From: an uncultured Verrucomicrobiota bacterium
GTDB lineage: Bacteria; Verrucomicrobiota; Verrucomicrobiia; Limisphaerales; UBA9464
Length of the DNA: 64,000 nt
Reading direction: 5' to 3'
Assembly: GCA_903907995.1 (NCBI GenBank)
Contig: CAIVQH010000060.1
Location: forward strand, 248,001-312,000
Numbering within the stretch: position 1 is the stretch's first letter; each line of letters opens with the position of its first letter. Below are positions 7,596 to 15,320 of the stretch, one piece after another. A program made the position numbers and the translations under genes. The notes beneath the pieces were generated by a model. The model did no database searches and was not told the origin of the DNA. It saw nothing but the letters and a program-made list of their open reading frames with translations.

Positions 7596-8818
7596 CTCGC
7601 TTCCGCCATCGCAACCGACAACCGGCGGACCCCTTCCCTGATCTGTTCGACCGGAATCCCGGTGAAGTTCAATCTCAAGGCATTTTGACCGCCGCCGGCG
7701 GCATGGAAATCCTCACCTGGCACGAAGGCCACCCCGTGCGCCAGGGCCCGGGACAACAGGGCTGTGGCGTTGACCTCCTCCAAGAGGCGGACGAACAGGA
7801 ACATTCCCCCGGCGGGCCGGCTCCAGCTGAGTCCCGCAGGCATGTAATGTTCCAAGGCCTCCAACATGGCGTCGCGCCGTTCGCCGCAAACTTGGCGAAG
7901 GCGGGGCAGATGGGTTTCGAGCACGCCGGAACGACCCAATTCCAGGGCGATGTGCTGGCAGAGCGTGCTAGTGTGCAGATCCATGCTCTGCTTCGCCAGC
8001 GTAAACTTGTCGATCACGGCCCGTGGCGCGATCACCCAGCCAAGGCGCAAGCCGGGTGCGAGCGTTTTGGAGAACGTGCCCAAATGGATCACCTGTGCGC
8101 GTGACTGGTCGCCGTCCAGATTCCCGCCGGCCAGATCTAGCAGGTGCGGCGAGGCCTCGCCTTCGTAACGCAACTCGCCATAGGGATTGTCTTCGATCAC
8201 TGGAACGCCCGTCCGGTCTGACCATGCGATCAGCTGCCGTCGTCGCGAAGCCTGAAGCGTGACGCCCGTGGGGTTTTGGAAATTGGGTATGCAATACAGC
8301 AGCTTTGCCGGTTCGTTTTCGCGGGCCTCCAATTCGGAAACACACAATCCATGCCGGTCCATCGCCACGGGAGAGAATACGGCCCCATACGGCCGCCATG
8401 CTGTCAGGGCCGCTAGATAGGTCGGATTTTCCACCAGCACCACGTCGCCCGGATCAAGAAACACCCGGCCGATCAGATCGAGCGCCTGCTGCGAACCGGT
8501 GGTGATCAGCACATTTTCGTGTCGCACCGGGCAGCCTGCCCGCGACGACCGTTCGGCGATCCAGTCGCGCAGCTCCGCTTCGCCGGCGGTCTCCCCATAT
8601 TGCAGGGCCCGTTCCGGGTGGCTGCGCAGCACGTCATCTGTTGCTGCGCGAAATTCCTGGGCGGGAAAAAACTCAGCCGGAGGCAGCCCGGCGGCAAACG
8701 AGATGATGCCCGGTTGGGCGGCGAGTTTCAGCAGCTCGCGCACGGTGGAGCGCTGCATCAGGGCGGTGCGCTGGGCGAATCGTGAGTTCCAATCCATGTC
8801 GCAGCTTCCCGGTTCCAT
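7592..8818 (-). CDS. PLP-dependent aminotransferase, class I/II (MocR/LysN-like)
   Basis: 408 residues from the ATG ending at 8818; an alternative start MDWNSRFAQRT lies 7 codons in. The fold-type I motifs are clear: ISFAAGLPPAEFFP at the N-terminus, LQYGETAGEAELRDW, ITTGSQQALDLIGRVFLDPGD, PNFQNPTG, and SKTLAPGLRLGW with the PLP lysine at residue 251. These are typical of 2-aminoadipate/aromatic aminotransferases of the LysN/ARO8 type that lack the GntR domain. The substrate cannot be fixed. It is divergent from a LysR regulator 59 bp away, which is therefore a likely controller. Confidence 0.88.
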   Translation of the reverse strand: MEPGSCDMDWNSRFAQRTALMQRSTVRELLKLAAQPGIISFAAGLPPAEFFPAQEFRAATDDVLRSHPERALQYGETAGEAELRDWIAERSSRAGCPVRHENVLITTGSQQALDLIGRVFLDPGDVVLVENPTYLAALTAWRPYGAVFSPVAMDRHGLCVSELEARENEPAKLLYCIPNFQNPTGVTLQASRRRQLIAWSDRTGVPVIEDNPYGELRYEGEASPHLLDLAGGNLDGDQSRAQVIHLGTFSKTLAPGLRLGWVIAPRAVIDKFTLAKQSMDLHTSTLCQHIALELGRSGVLETHLPRLRQVCGERRDAMLEALEHYMPAGLSWSRPAGGMFLFVRLLEEVNATALLSRALAHGVAFVPGEDFHAAGGGQNALRLNFTGIPVEQIREGVRRLSVAMAEAS

Positions 8819-8877
8819 GGGAATCCGGGTAAGACTTCTTTTGTCGCGCCGCCATGCGGTTTCGGTATGACTCGCGC

Positions 8878-9762
8878 ATGGAATTGCGCCAGTTGCGCTA
8901 CTTTGTCGGCGTCGCGCACGAGCGAAGTGTGACTCGCGCGGCCGTGACGCTCCGCGTCGCCCAGCCCGCCCTCAGCCGGCAGATCCGCCACCTCGAGGAC
9001 GAGGTCGGCGTCAAGCTGCTGGAGCGGAGTTCAAAAGGGGTGGAACTCACCCCGGCTGGCCAGGCGTTCCTCAGCGAGGCCGAAGCCATTCTACGCCAGA
9101 GCGAGCAGGCGGTCCGCTCCGCCCAGCGGCACGAGCTCGCCCAGCGCGGCCAGCTGAATGTCGGATATGTCTGGGGCCTCTTTCACACTTTGGTGCCGCA
9201 ATGGGTGGCCCTTTTCCGGCAACATCACCCCGAAGTGGCGGTCAACCTGTTCGATCTCACCGCGACCGGACTTGCCGAAGCGTTGCAGGCTGGGAAACTG
9301 GACCTGGGCTTCATCGGCTTTGCCTACGAGGCCGATTCCGTCGGGCTGGAAAAGCGCAAGGTGGCCGCCTGCGATTTCCTCGCCGCGTTGCCGGCCAGGC
9401 ATGGCGCCGCACGCCAGCGCCGGGTGAAACTGGCATCGCTGAAGGACGAATTCTTCATCGCGATCTCGGCGCTCACCTACCCCGGAGCTGCGCAGGTGTT
9501 GAACGATGCCTGCCACTCGGCCGGCTTCCGACCCAAAATTCTACAGACGGCCGAACGCGGCTTTACCTTGCTGGGACTGGTGGCGGCCGAATGTGGTGTG
9601 ACCTTGCTGCCCTCCTCCTTGCAGGCGCTCCCGCACTCCGGAGTCGTGTTTCGTCCGCTGTCGCCGGCACCCGTGGCCGACCTGTTTGTGGCGTGGAGCC
9701 GGCAGCCGCTTTCTCCGCTGGCACGGCAGTTCGTGGACGCCCTGCCCGTCCCCCGGAAATAG
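8878..9762 (+). CDS. LysR-family transcriptional regulator
   Basis: 294 residues. The start at 8878 gives MELRQLRYFVGVAHERSVTRAA, the normal LysR N-terminus; the open frame extends 8 codons further. The winged HTH covers residues 1-60 (TLRVAQPALSRQIRHLEDEVGVKLLERSSKGVELTPAG). The effector-binding domain begins near residue 88 (LNVGYVWGLFHTLVP). It is divergently arranged with the aminotransferase gene, the classic LysR arrangement, so it probably controls that gene and itself from the 59-bp spacer. The inducer is unknown. Confidence 0.92.
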   Translation: MELRQLRYFVGVAHERSVTRAAVTLRVAQPALSRQIRHLEDEVGVKLLERSSKGVELTPAGQAFLSEAEAILRQSEQAVRSAQRHELAQRGQLNVGYVWGLFHTLVPQWVALFRQHHPEVAVNLFDLTATGLAEALQAGKLDLGFIGFAYEADSVGLEKRKVAACDFLAALPARHGAARQRRVKLASLKDEFFIAISALTYPGAAQVLNDACHSAGFRPKILQTAERGFTLLGLVAAECGVTLLPSSLQALPHSGVVFRPLSPAPVADLFVAWSRQPLSPLARQFVDALPVPRK

Positions 9763-9819
9763 CGTCGCATTTTGTCTGTCGGATATCACCGGCGGCGGGT
9801 GTTACCTCATGAAGTTGCG

Positions 9820-11253
9820 ATGAAAAACACACCCGATCATGAGCTGCTGAGCCGCTATGCCGATCACGGCACCGAGGCGGCGTTCACCGAGCTGGTCGAG
9901 CGGCATTGCAACCTGGTCTGGGCCGCCGCCCGCCGTGTCAGCGGCAACGGGGAAACCGCCCGCGACGTCGCCCAGTCCGTCTTCACCGATCTGGCCCGCA
10001 AGGCCGGCAAGCTGCCGCCAGGAACGGTGCTCGCCGGCTGGCTTTACCGGGCGGCCTGTCACGCGGCGGCCAATCACATTCGCGGCGAAGCCCGCCGTTT
10101 CCAACGGGAGCAAGCGGCCATGCAGCAACACGAATTATCGCACGCCGACGCCTCCGAGAAACGCCTTGCGGAGGAGCTGCAACCGCTGTTGGACGCCGCC
10201 CTCAACGAGCTCAACGCGGCCGATCGTGACGCGGTCGTCTTGCGGTTCCTGGCCGGCCGCAGCCTGGCCGAGGTGGGTGCCACGCTTGGCCTCAGCGAGG
10301 ACACGGCCCAAAAGCGCGTCAGTCGCGCCCTGGAAAAACTGCGGGGGGCGCTCCGCCACCGCGGAGTGACCATCAGCGGCGGAGCGGCGGCGGCGGCTCT
10401 CAGCATGGCCGGCGCTCAGGCCGCACCCACGGGCCTGGCGGTCATCATCGCCAGCGGCGCGTTGGCCGGGGCCGGGGCCACGGCCGGCACATTCTCCCTA
10501 TTCGTACTTATGAAATCCAAACTCGTACTCGGTATCATTGGCGGGGCCACGGTTGCTTCCGTCCTCGTCTGGCAGCAGCGCTCCAACCAGCGGCTGGCCG
10601 AAGAAAACATGGCCCTGCGACAACAGGTGGCGGCGTTGACGACGGCGGCATCCCCGCCGGCGTCATCGACTGCAACGGACGGGCGTTCAGCCGGCACCGC
10701 AGCCGAAGAGCATGCCGAACTGCTCCGCTTGCGTGGCGAAGTCGCTCGCCTGCTGAAAAGACAGCAGCCATCCCCAGGCGGTGACGTGACCAGGCGCCTG
10801 CAAGCCGCCGAAACCCGCGCGGCACAGGCGGAAGCGGCGACCGCCCAAATCAAAGCCGAAGAGGACGCCAGGCAGCACTCCATCCGGATCATCAATGCCT
10901 TGAAGAACCTTGGTCTCGCTGCCCGCATCTTTTCCACCGACCATCAGGATCGCCTCCCCACAACCTTCGACGACATGCGCAATGAAATGGGACTTTCTGC
11001 CGAAGGAAACTTCCCGGGCGGCATTTCGCCCAATCTGTTTGAGTTCTTCCCCCACGAGCCGCCGATCAGCGAGGCGGAGCCGCAGATGATCATGTTCCGC
11101 GAAAAGGCGGCGCGCCAGCTGCCCAATGGTGATTGGGAACGAAGCTACGCCCTGATCGACGGCTCAGTCCAAACCCAGCACTCTCCCAACGGGGATTTCA
11201 GCCAGTTTGAGCGCGAAGGTACGGGCACGCTCGCCAATGCGCCCAAGAAATAG
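9820..11253 (+). CDS. ECF sigma factor fused to a membrane anchor, coiled coil and pseudopilin-like tail
   Basis: 477 residues, start MKNTPDHELLSRYADHG. Sigma region 2 spans about 10-80 (AAFTELVERHCNLVW, ARDVAQSVFTDLAR) and region 4 about 118-175 (DRDAVVLRFLAGRSLAEVGATLGLSEDTAQKRVSRALEKLR). An Ala/Gly-rich hydrophobic part follows, then a membrane helix near 232-250 (LVLGIIGGATVASVLVW), a long Glu/Ala/Arg coiled coil (~255-355) and a tail starting NALKNLGLAARIFSTDHQD that resembles the globular region of pseudopilins. In PVC bacteria this sigma-plus-membrane design is recurrent; the tail may sense the periplasm or take part in regulated release of the sigma part. A hairpin terminator follows the gene. 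Confidence 0.9.
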   Translation: MKNTPDHELLSRYADHGTEAAFTELVERHCNLVWAAARRVSGNGETARDVAQSVFTDLARKAGKLPPGTVLAGWLYRAACHAAANHIRGEARRFQREQAAMQQHELSHADASEKRLAEELQPLLDAALNELNAADRDAVVLRFLAGRSLAEVGATLGLSEDTAQKRVSRALEKLRGALRHRGVTISGGAAAAALSMAGAQAAPTGLAVIIASGALAGAGATAGTFSLFVLMKSKLVLGIIGGATVASVLVWQQRSNQRLAEENMALRQQVAALTTAASPPASSTATDGRSAGTAAEEHAELLRLRGEVARLLKRQQPSPGGDVTRRLQAAETRAAQAEAATAQIKAEEDARQHSIRIINALKNLGLAARIFSTDHQDRLPTTFDDMRNEMGLSAEGNFPGGISPNLFEFFPHEPPISEAEPQMIMFREKAARQLPNGDWERSYALIDGSVQTQHSPNGDFSQFEREGTGTLANAPKK

Positions 11254-11273
11254 TCCCAGCAAAATCAATCGGA

Positions 11274-11297
11274 CGGCCCCGAATGTTTTCGGGGCCG
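11274..11297 (+). terminator. Hairpin after the sigma-factor gene
   Basis: Stem CGGCCCCGAA / TTCGGGGCCG with a 4-base loop, 20 bp after the sigma-factor stop. The U-tract after it is weak (GTTCCGTTTCC), so the terminator call is probable rather than certain. Confidence 0.6.
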
Positions 11298-11353
11298 GTT
11301 CCGTTTCCTGAAGCTTGTCGCCCACCGGGCGAACATGCTTACGCTCGGGCAGG

Positions 11354-11620
11354 ATGACGCCCGATTATTGTCCGAGCTGCGGTTCAGCCGTACCTGAGAA
11401 CGCGCGATCATGCCCCGACTGCGGAGCTGATGAGACGACGGGCTGGTCCGACGAGGCGCACGCGGAACGGCTGGGCATCCCCTCGGAAGACTTTGACCAC
11501 GATGCCTTCGTCGAAGAGGAGTTCGGCGATCCGGCCCGCCGCAAACGCCCCCTGCATTGGCTCTGGTACGCCACGGCTGTCGGACTGCTCGGGGTGACTC
11601 TGTGGTGGTGGTTTCGGTAA
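11354..11620 (+). CDS. Zinc-ribbon protein with C-terminal membrane anchor
   Basis: 88 residues from MTPDYCPSCG; an AGG lies directly upstream and the longer frame adds only a non-family extension. Two CxxC pairs (CPSCG and CPDCG, residues ~6-9 and ~20-23) form a zinc ribbon. A short acidic stretch follows (SEDFDHDAFVEEEFG), then a C-terminal hydrophobic helix (LWYATAVGLLGVTLWWWF). This tail-anchored layout places the ribbon in the cytoplasm. No specific function is known; small proteins of this kind may bind partners at the membrane. Confidence 0.75.
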   Translation: MTPDYCPSCGSAVPENARSCPDCGADETTGWSDEAHAERLGIPSEDFDHDAFVEEEFGDPARRKRPLHWLWYATAVGLLGVTLWWWFR

Positions 11621-11681
11621 ATTCAGCCGGCATCCCATTGCGCTTCCGCTTGGCTTCGCCTAGATCACGCCGCGAATCGTC

Positions 11682-12233
11682 ATGCGCCCGCTGCCCCGTT
11701 CCTTTTACGACCGAGATACCGTCTTGGTTGCCCGGGAACTGCTGGGAAAGCACCTGGTCTTCGCGCCTGATGGAGTTCCGCGAATCGGCCGCATTGTGGA
11801 AACAGAGGCGTACCTTGGCCCCCACGACCTTGCGGCGCATTCCTCCAAAGGACTGACCGAACGGACGCGGGTCATGTTTGGGCCGCCCGGGCATGCCTAT
11901 GTCTATCTGATCTACGGCATGCACTACTGCCTCAATGTGGTGACGGAGCGCGAAGGTCACGCCTCCGCCGTGCTGCTGCGGGCGATCGAGCCGATCCAGA
12001 ATGTCAGTGGTCGCACCTGTGGCCCCGGACTGCTCTGCAAGGCGATGGGCATCGACAAACGACTCAACGGCCACGACCTGCTGAGTGACGACCTCTTCAT
12101 CACTGAAACGTCTTCGCCGGAATGCTTTCGCATCGTTGCGCGACCGCGCATCGGGGTGGATTACGCAGGCGCTTGGGCAAAGCGGAAACTGCGCTTCTAC
12201 ATCCGGGGCAATGCCTTCGTTTCCCGGCCCTGA
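11682..12233 (+). CDS. DNA-3-methyladenine glycosylase (AAG/MPG family)
   Basis: 183 residues. The family core IVETEAYLGPHDLAAH contains the catalytic glutamate of the EAY triplet (Glu42). It is followed by MFGPPGHAYVYLIYGMHYCLNVV and GPGLLCKAMGIDKRLNGHDL, both diagnostic for the MPG family. The enzyme removes alkylated purines such as 3-methyladenine and hypoxanthine to start base-excision repair. The length is usual for bacterial members. It appears to be a single gene, with a methyltransferase gene converging from the right. Confidence 0.95.
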   Translation: MRPLPRSFYDRDTVLVARELLGKHLVFAPDGVPRIGRIVETEAYLGPHDLAAHSSKGLTERTRVMFGPPGHAYVYLIYGMHYCLNVVTEREGHASAVLLRAIEPIQNVSGRTCGPGLLCKAMGIDKRLNGHDLLSDDLFITETSSPECFRIVARPRIGVDYAGAWAKRKLRFYIRGNAFVSRP

Positions 12234-12251
12234 GCGGCGCTTTCCGTGGGA

Positions 12252-13034
12252 TTAGCGCCGGGCGATCAGCGTCAGCATCGGCCACCACCAGACCGTTTTA
12301 CCCTCCTCCTCCCCCAGCGAGAGCAGACGGCGAATACTGGCGGGTGCGTGGGAAACCAGCTCACGTACCCGCAGCCGATTTTCTGCCGAAGTAGCGGCAG
12401 TCTCAAAATACCACTCCAAATCCGGCTGCTTCTTGAGGTGTATCCCCCGGCTCTGAATGTGGAGGCCGGCTGCCACACAAAGATCGCCCCAAGTGCGCGG
12501 CGAGAGCAGGCGGTGATGGCTTGGATCACGAAGCTTTTCCACCTCGTGCAGCCACGCCTCCGTTTCCGGTTCATCATCCTGGACGGTACCGTCGATCAGC
12601 AGAAAATATCCGCCGGGTACCAGCACACGGGCGACTTCAGACACGAACCGGTCGGGCGCGCTGAAGTGGTGCGGTGCCACCCGGCAGGTCACGAGGTCGA
12701 AGCTTGCATCCGCATACGGCATGGCCTCCGCGGGATGCTGACAAAACTGCACGGAGAGCTTCCGCTCGGTCGCCGCCTCGCGGGCACGTTGCAGCATCGG
12801 CTCGGTAAGATCGGAGAGTGTGACCTCGTGGCCGAGACTGGCCAGCAGCAGACCGGTGTGCCCTGCTCCCGTGGCGACATCCAGCACCCTGGCCTTCGTC
12901 GGCAGCGAGATGGTGCCGAGCGCGGCCCGCACGTCCGCGACATCTTCCAGAATGTGGCCCTTGCCGTAGCGATGGCTTTGCCGGCCAAACTGTTCGCTCG
13001 CCGCCGACTGGACTGAATCGAGATCGCCGTTCAT
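12252..13034 (-). CDS. Class I SAM-dependent methyltransferase
   Basis: 260 residues. Motif I is ARVLDVATGAGHTGLLLA (residues ~48-65). Later motifs are VTLSDLTEPMLQRAR, MPYADASFDLVTCRVAPHHF and VARVLVPGGYFLLIDG, as in the UbiE/COQ5-like Methyltransf_11 group. Beyond transfer of a methyl group from SAM to a small molecule, nothing can be said about the substrate. It lies 47 bp upstream of nothing related: the next gene on the same strand, to the right, is the PQQ-propeller protein, which precedes it in transcription order. Confidence 0.85.
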   Translation of the reverse strand: MNGDLDSVQSAASEQFGRQSHRYGKGHILEDVADVRAALGTISLPTKARVLDVATGAGHTGLLLASLGHEVTLSDLTEPMLQRAREAATERKLSVQFCQHPAEAMPYADASFDLVTCRVAPHHFSAPDRFVSEVARVLVPGGYFLLIDGTVQDDEPETEAWLHEVEKLRDPSHHRLLSPRTWGDLCVAAGLHIQSRGIHLKKQPDLEWYFETAATSAENRLRVRELVSHAPASIRRLLSLGEEEGKTVWWWPMLTLIARR

Positions 13035-13081
13035 TGCAGGCCTCCGGCCTCACCAGACATAGCTATGGGAGAACGCCTCGC

Positions 13082-14362
13082 TCAGCGCGCCGCCGACTTG
13101 CTGCTCACGTCGAGGCACACCGCTTCCTTGGTGCTCCGGGCGTAGATGCGGCCATTGCTCACAATCGGCGTGGTCCAGCACTTGCCATCCAGCACTTTGG
13201 CGCGGGCGATCTCCTGGTAGCTGTCCGCCGCCGCCTTCACGAGGATGAGTTCACCCGCATCACTCAGCACGAGCACGTTGTTGCCGACCAGAATGACCTG
13301 CCCGGGGCCGAAGCCCGCTTTTTCCCACTTCACCTCGCCCGTGGCCACATCCACACACTTCAGGGGGCCGCTGCCGTATTCCTTGAACTGGAAGAGGCCA
13401 TAGAGATTCCCGTCCTTCAGGACCGGCGTGCTCCAGTGGTTGGCCAGCGGCTTGTCGCCGGGTTTCCGATAAATCTCAGCGGCGCTGAATTTGTCGCCCT
13501 CCTTGGTGACTTTGCATGCGCCCGCCCCCACCCCGTAACCGGCGGAGCAATAGACGATATCACCGGCCACCACCGGCGAGGATGCGGTGGAAACACGGAA
13601 CGGAAAGGCATAGCGCCACAGCTCCTTGCCCGTCGTCGGCTCGACGGCGAGCAAACCGGACTTCAGGAAGAATATGATCTGCCGCTGGCCCAGAATCGTG
13701 GCCGGCGTCGGCGTTGACTGGGTCATGGTCTCATCAAACGCCTTCCACGCGACCTCGCCGGTTCCCTTGTCGAAGGCCAGCAATGACTGCCCTGCCCCGC
13801 CGCCGGCCACCAGGACCAGCTTGCCCTCCACCACAGGAGCGGCGGCGTTCTGCCACTGGATGTTGCGGCCGGCGAATTCCTTCAGGAGGTCATGCTGCCA
13901 GACGACCGCCCCGGTCTTGGCGTCGAACGCGGTCACGACCAGCTTGGCGGACGTGACGTACACCTCGCCCTGATCGTAGGTCGGCGTGGAGCGCGGGCCG
14001 TCGCCGCCCTTGTTGTCGGGGGTGCCGCTATCACCACCGCCGTCGTACTTCGCAATGCCAAGCGGTTTGGCCCAAAGCTCTTTCCCGGTGTCTGCATCGC
14101 GGGCCACGCAGACCTCCTGCTTGGCCCCGTCCGTATCGCGCAGTTCCAGGGTGAAAACCCCGTTGCCACCGGCGACAAAGGAGCTGAAGCCGCTGTCACT
14201 CGGCACTTTCCATAATTGCTTCGGCCCCGCCACCGGCCACTTCTGGGAAATCTTCTCGGTGGAAATCCGGTTCCCCTGGGGGCCACCGATGAAAGTCCAG
14301 TCGGCCGCGTGGGCGAAAGTGGCCGTGAGCAGGCTTAGCGTCAGCAACGGAAGGCGGTTCAT
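13082..14362 (-). CDS. Secreted PQQ-type beta-propeller protein
   Basis: 426 residues with a signal peptide MNRLPLLTLSLLTATFAHA. The mature part is a series of propeller blades with the WxxxxxxG-like repeat: DTGKELWAKPLG, KTGAVVWQHDL, GTGEVAWKAF, TTGKELWRYAF, ATGEVKWEKAG. Such proteins resemble BamB and quinoprotein dehydrogenases, but I see no PQQ-ligand set or heme motif, so a scaffold or lectin-like role is as likely as an enzyme. It lies 46 bp after parA on the same strand. A similar, shorter relative lies at 51701-52942. Confidence 0.85.
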   Translation of the reverse strand: MNRLPLLTLSLLTATFAHAADWTFIGGPQGNRISTEKISQKWPVAGPKQLWKVPSDSGFSSFVAGGNGVFTLELRDTDGAKQEVCVARDADTGKELWAKPLGIAKYDGGGDSGTPDNKGGDGPRSTPTYDQGEVYVTSAKLVVTAFDAKTGAVVWQHDLLKEFAGRNIQWQNAAAPVVEGKLVLVAGGGAGQSLLAFDKGTGEVAWKAFDETMTQSTPTPATILGQRQIIFFLKSGLLAVEPTTGKELWRYAFPFRVSTASSPVVAGDIVYCSAGYGVGAGACKVTKEGDKFSAAEIYRKPGDKPLANHWSTPVLKDGNLYGLFQFKEYGSGPLKCVDVATGEVKWEKAGFGPGQVILVGNNVLVLSDAGELILVKAAADSYQEIARAKVLDGKCWTTPIVSNGRIYARSTKEAVCLDVSSKSAAR

Positions 14363-14408
14363 ACGCACGCGTATTTGTCCGCATCCGCCCGGCAGGTCAA
14401 CGGATTTC

Positions 14409-15194
14409 TCAGCCGGGCGGAAAGCCCAGCCGCTGCGCCACCTCGCCGGCAAACACCTCGTAGGCAGCCGCGCCAGCGCTGTAGGGGTCGTACACGGTGA
14501 TGGGTTTGCCAAAACTGGGCGCCTCCGCCAGCCGCGTGGTACGGGGGATGACCGTGTCGAAGACCTTCGCGGCAAAATGCTGCCGTACTTCGGCGACAAC
14601 GTTTTGCGCCAGCTTCGTACGGCCGTCGTACATCGTCATCAGCACCCCGAGCAGGTCGAGACGCGGGTTGATGCCCGTCTCCCGGACCTGGTTGAGCACG
14701 CGGGAGATCATGGCGACGCCTTCCAGGGCGTAATACTCGCATTGCAGCGGCACGATCAGCCAGTCGGCGGCAGCAAACGCATTCAGCGTGAGAATGCCGA
14801 GTGCCGGCGCGCAGTCGAAAAGGATCAGGTCGAATTGCCCGGAATCACGCACCGGCTGCAGGGCCACCCGGAGGCGGTTCAGATAGTCGTCCGTGCGGGC
14901 CAGTTCCACCTCGATGCCACAAAGGTCGAATTCACTGGGAAGCACCGACAGGTTGGCAAAGGCCGTCGGCTTGATGCGTTCCTGCAAGCCGCCTTCGCCG
15001 AGGAGGGCCTGATAGACGCTGCCGCCCTCGGCCTTTTCCAGGCCGAGACCGCTGGTGGCGTTGCCCTGGGCATCCAGATCCACCAGCAGCACGCGCCGGC
15101 CCTGCACGGCAAGGCAGGCCGCCAGGCTGATGGCGGTGGTGGTTTTTCCGACACCACCCTTCTGGTTGGCAATCGCGAGGACTTGTGTAGGCAC
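14409..15194 (-). CDS. ParA-family ATPase
   Basis: 261 residues from a GTG ending at 15194, giving MPTQVLAIANQKGGVGKTTTAI. The upstream frame is non-family sequence. The deviant Walker A motif KGGVGKTT is at residues 12-19. LLVDLDAQGNATSGLG and ILFDCAPALGILTLNAFAAAD follow, as in Soj/ParA. It is a chromosome- or plasmid-partition type ATPase that cycles on DNA. No parB is found beside it; the downstream gene encodes a PQQ propeller. It may therefore be an orphan ParA (positioning or regulatory), or its partner may be elsewhere. It is divergent from the pyrophosphatase gene. Confidence 0.9.
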   Translation of the reverse strand: MPTQVLAIANQKGGVGKTTTAISLAACLAVQGRRVLLVDLDAQGNATSGLGLEKAEGGSVYQALLGEGGLQERIKPTAFANLSVLPSEFDLCGIEVELARTDDYLNRLRVALQPVRDSGQFDLILFDCAPALGILTLNAFAAADWLIVPLQCEYYALEGVAMISRVLNQVRETGINPRLDLLGVLMTMYDGRTKLAQNVVAEVRQHFAAKVFDTVIPRTTRLAEAPSFGKPITVYDPYSAGAAAYEVFAGEVAQRLGFPPG

Positions 15195-15202
15195 GCCTGG
15201 GA

Positions 15203-15229
15203 AACTTCGAACCCCGAAGTCCGAAGTCC
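15203..15229. repeat. Short CGAAGTC repeat in the parA/pyrophosphatase spacer
   Basis: Two direct CCGAAGT copies in tandem (15214-15227) are preceded by the inverted form ACTTCG at 15204-15209. They lie directly upstream of the parA start codon, inside the 126-bp divergent spacer. It may be an operator or a degenerate dispersed repeat. Confidence 0.35.
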
Positions 15230-15320
15230 AAGGGGAATTTTGCGGCCCGCAGTGAAAACGTGATTTTTTCCGCTCCGCGATTGAACCGCCGCACGCCATC
15301 CCCTATCCCAAGAAGGCTTC

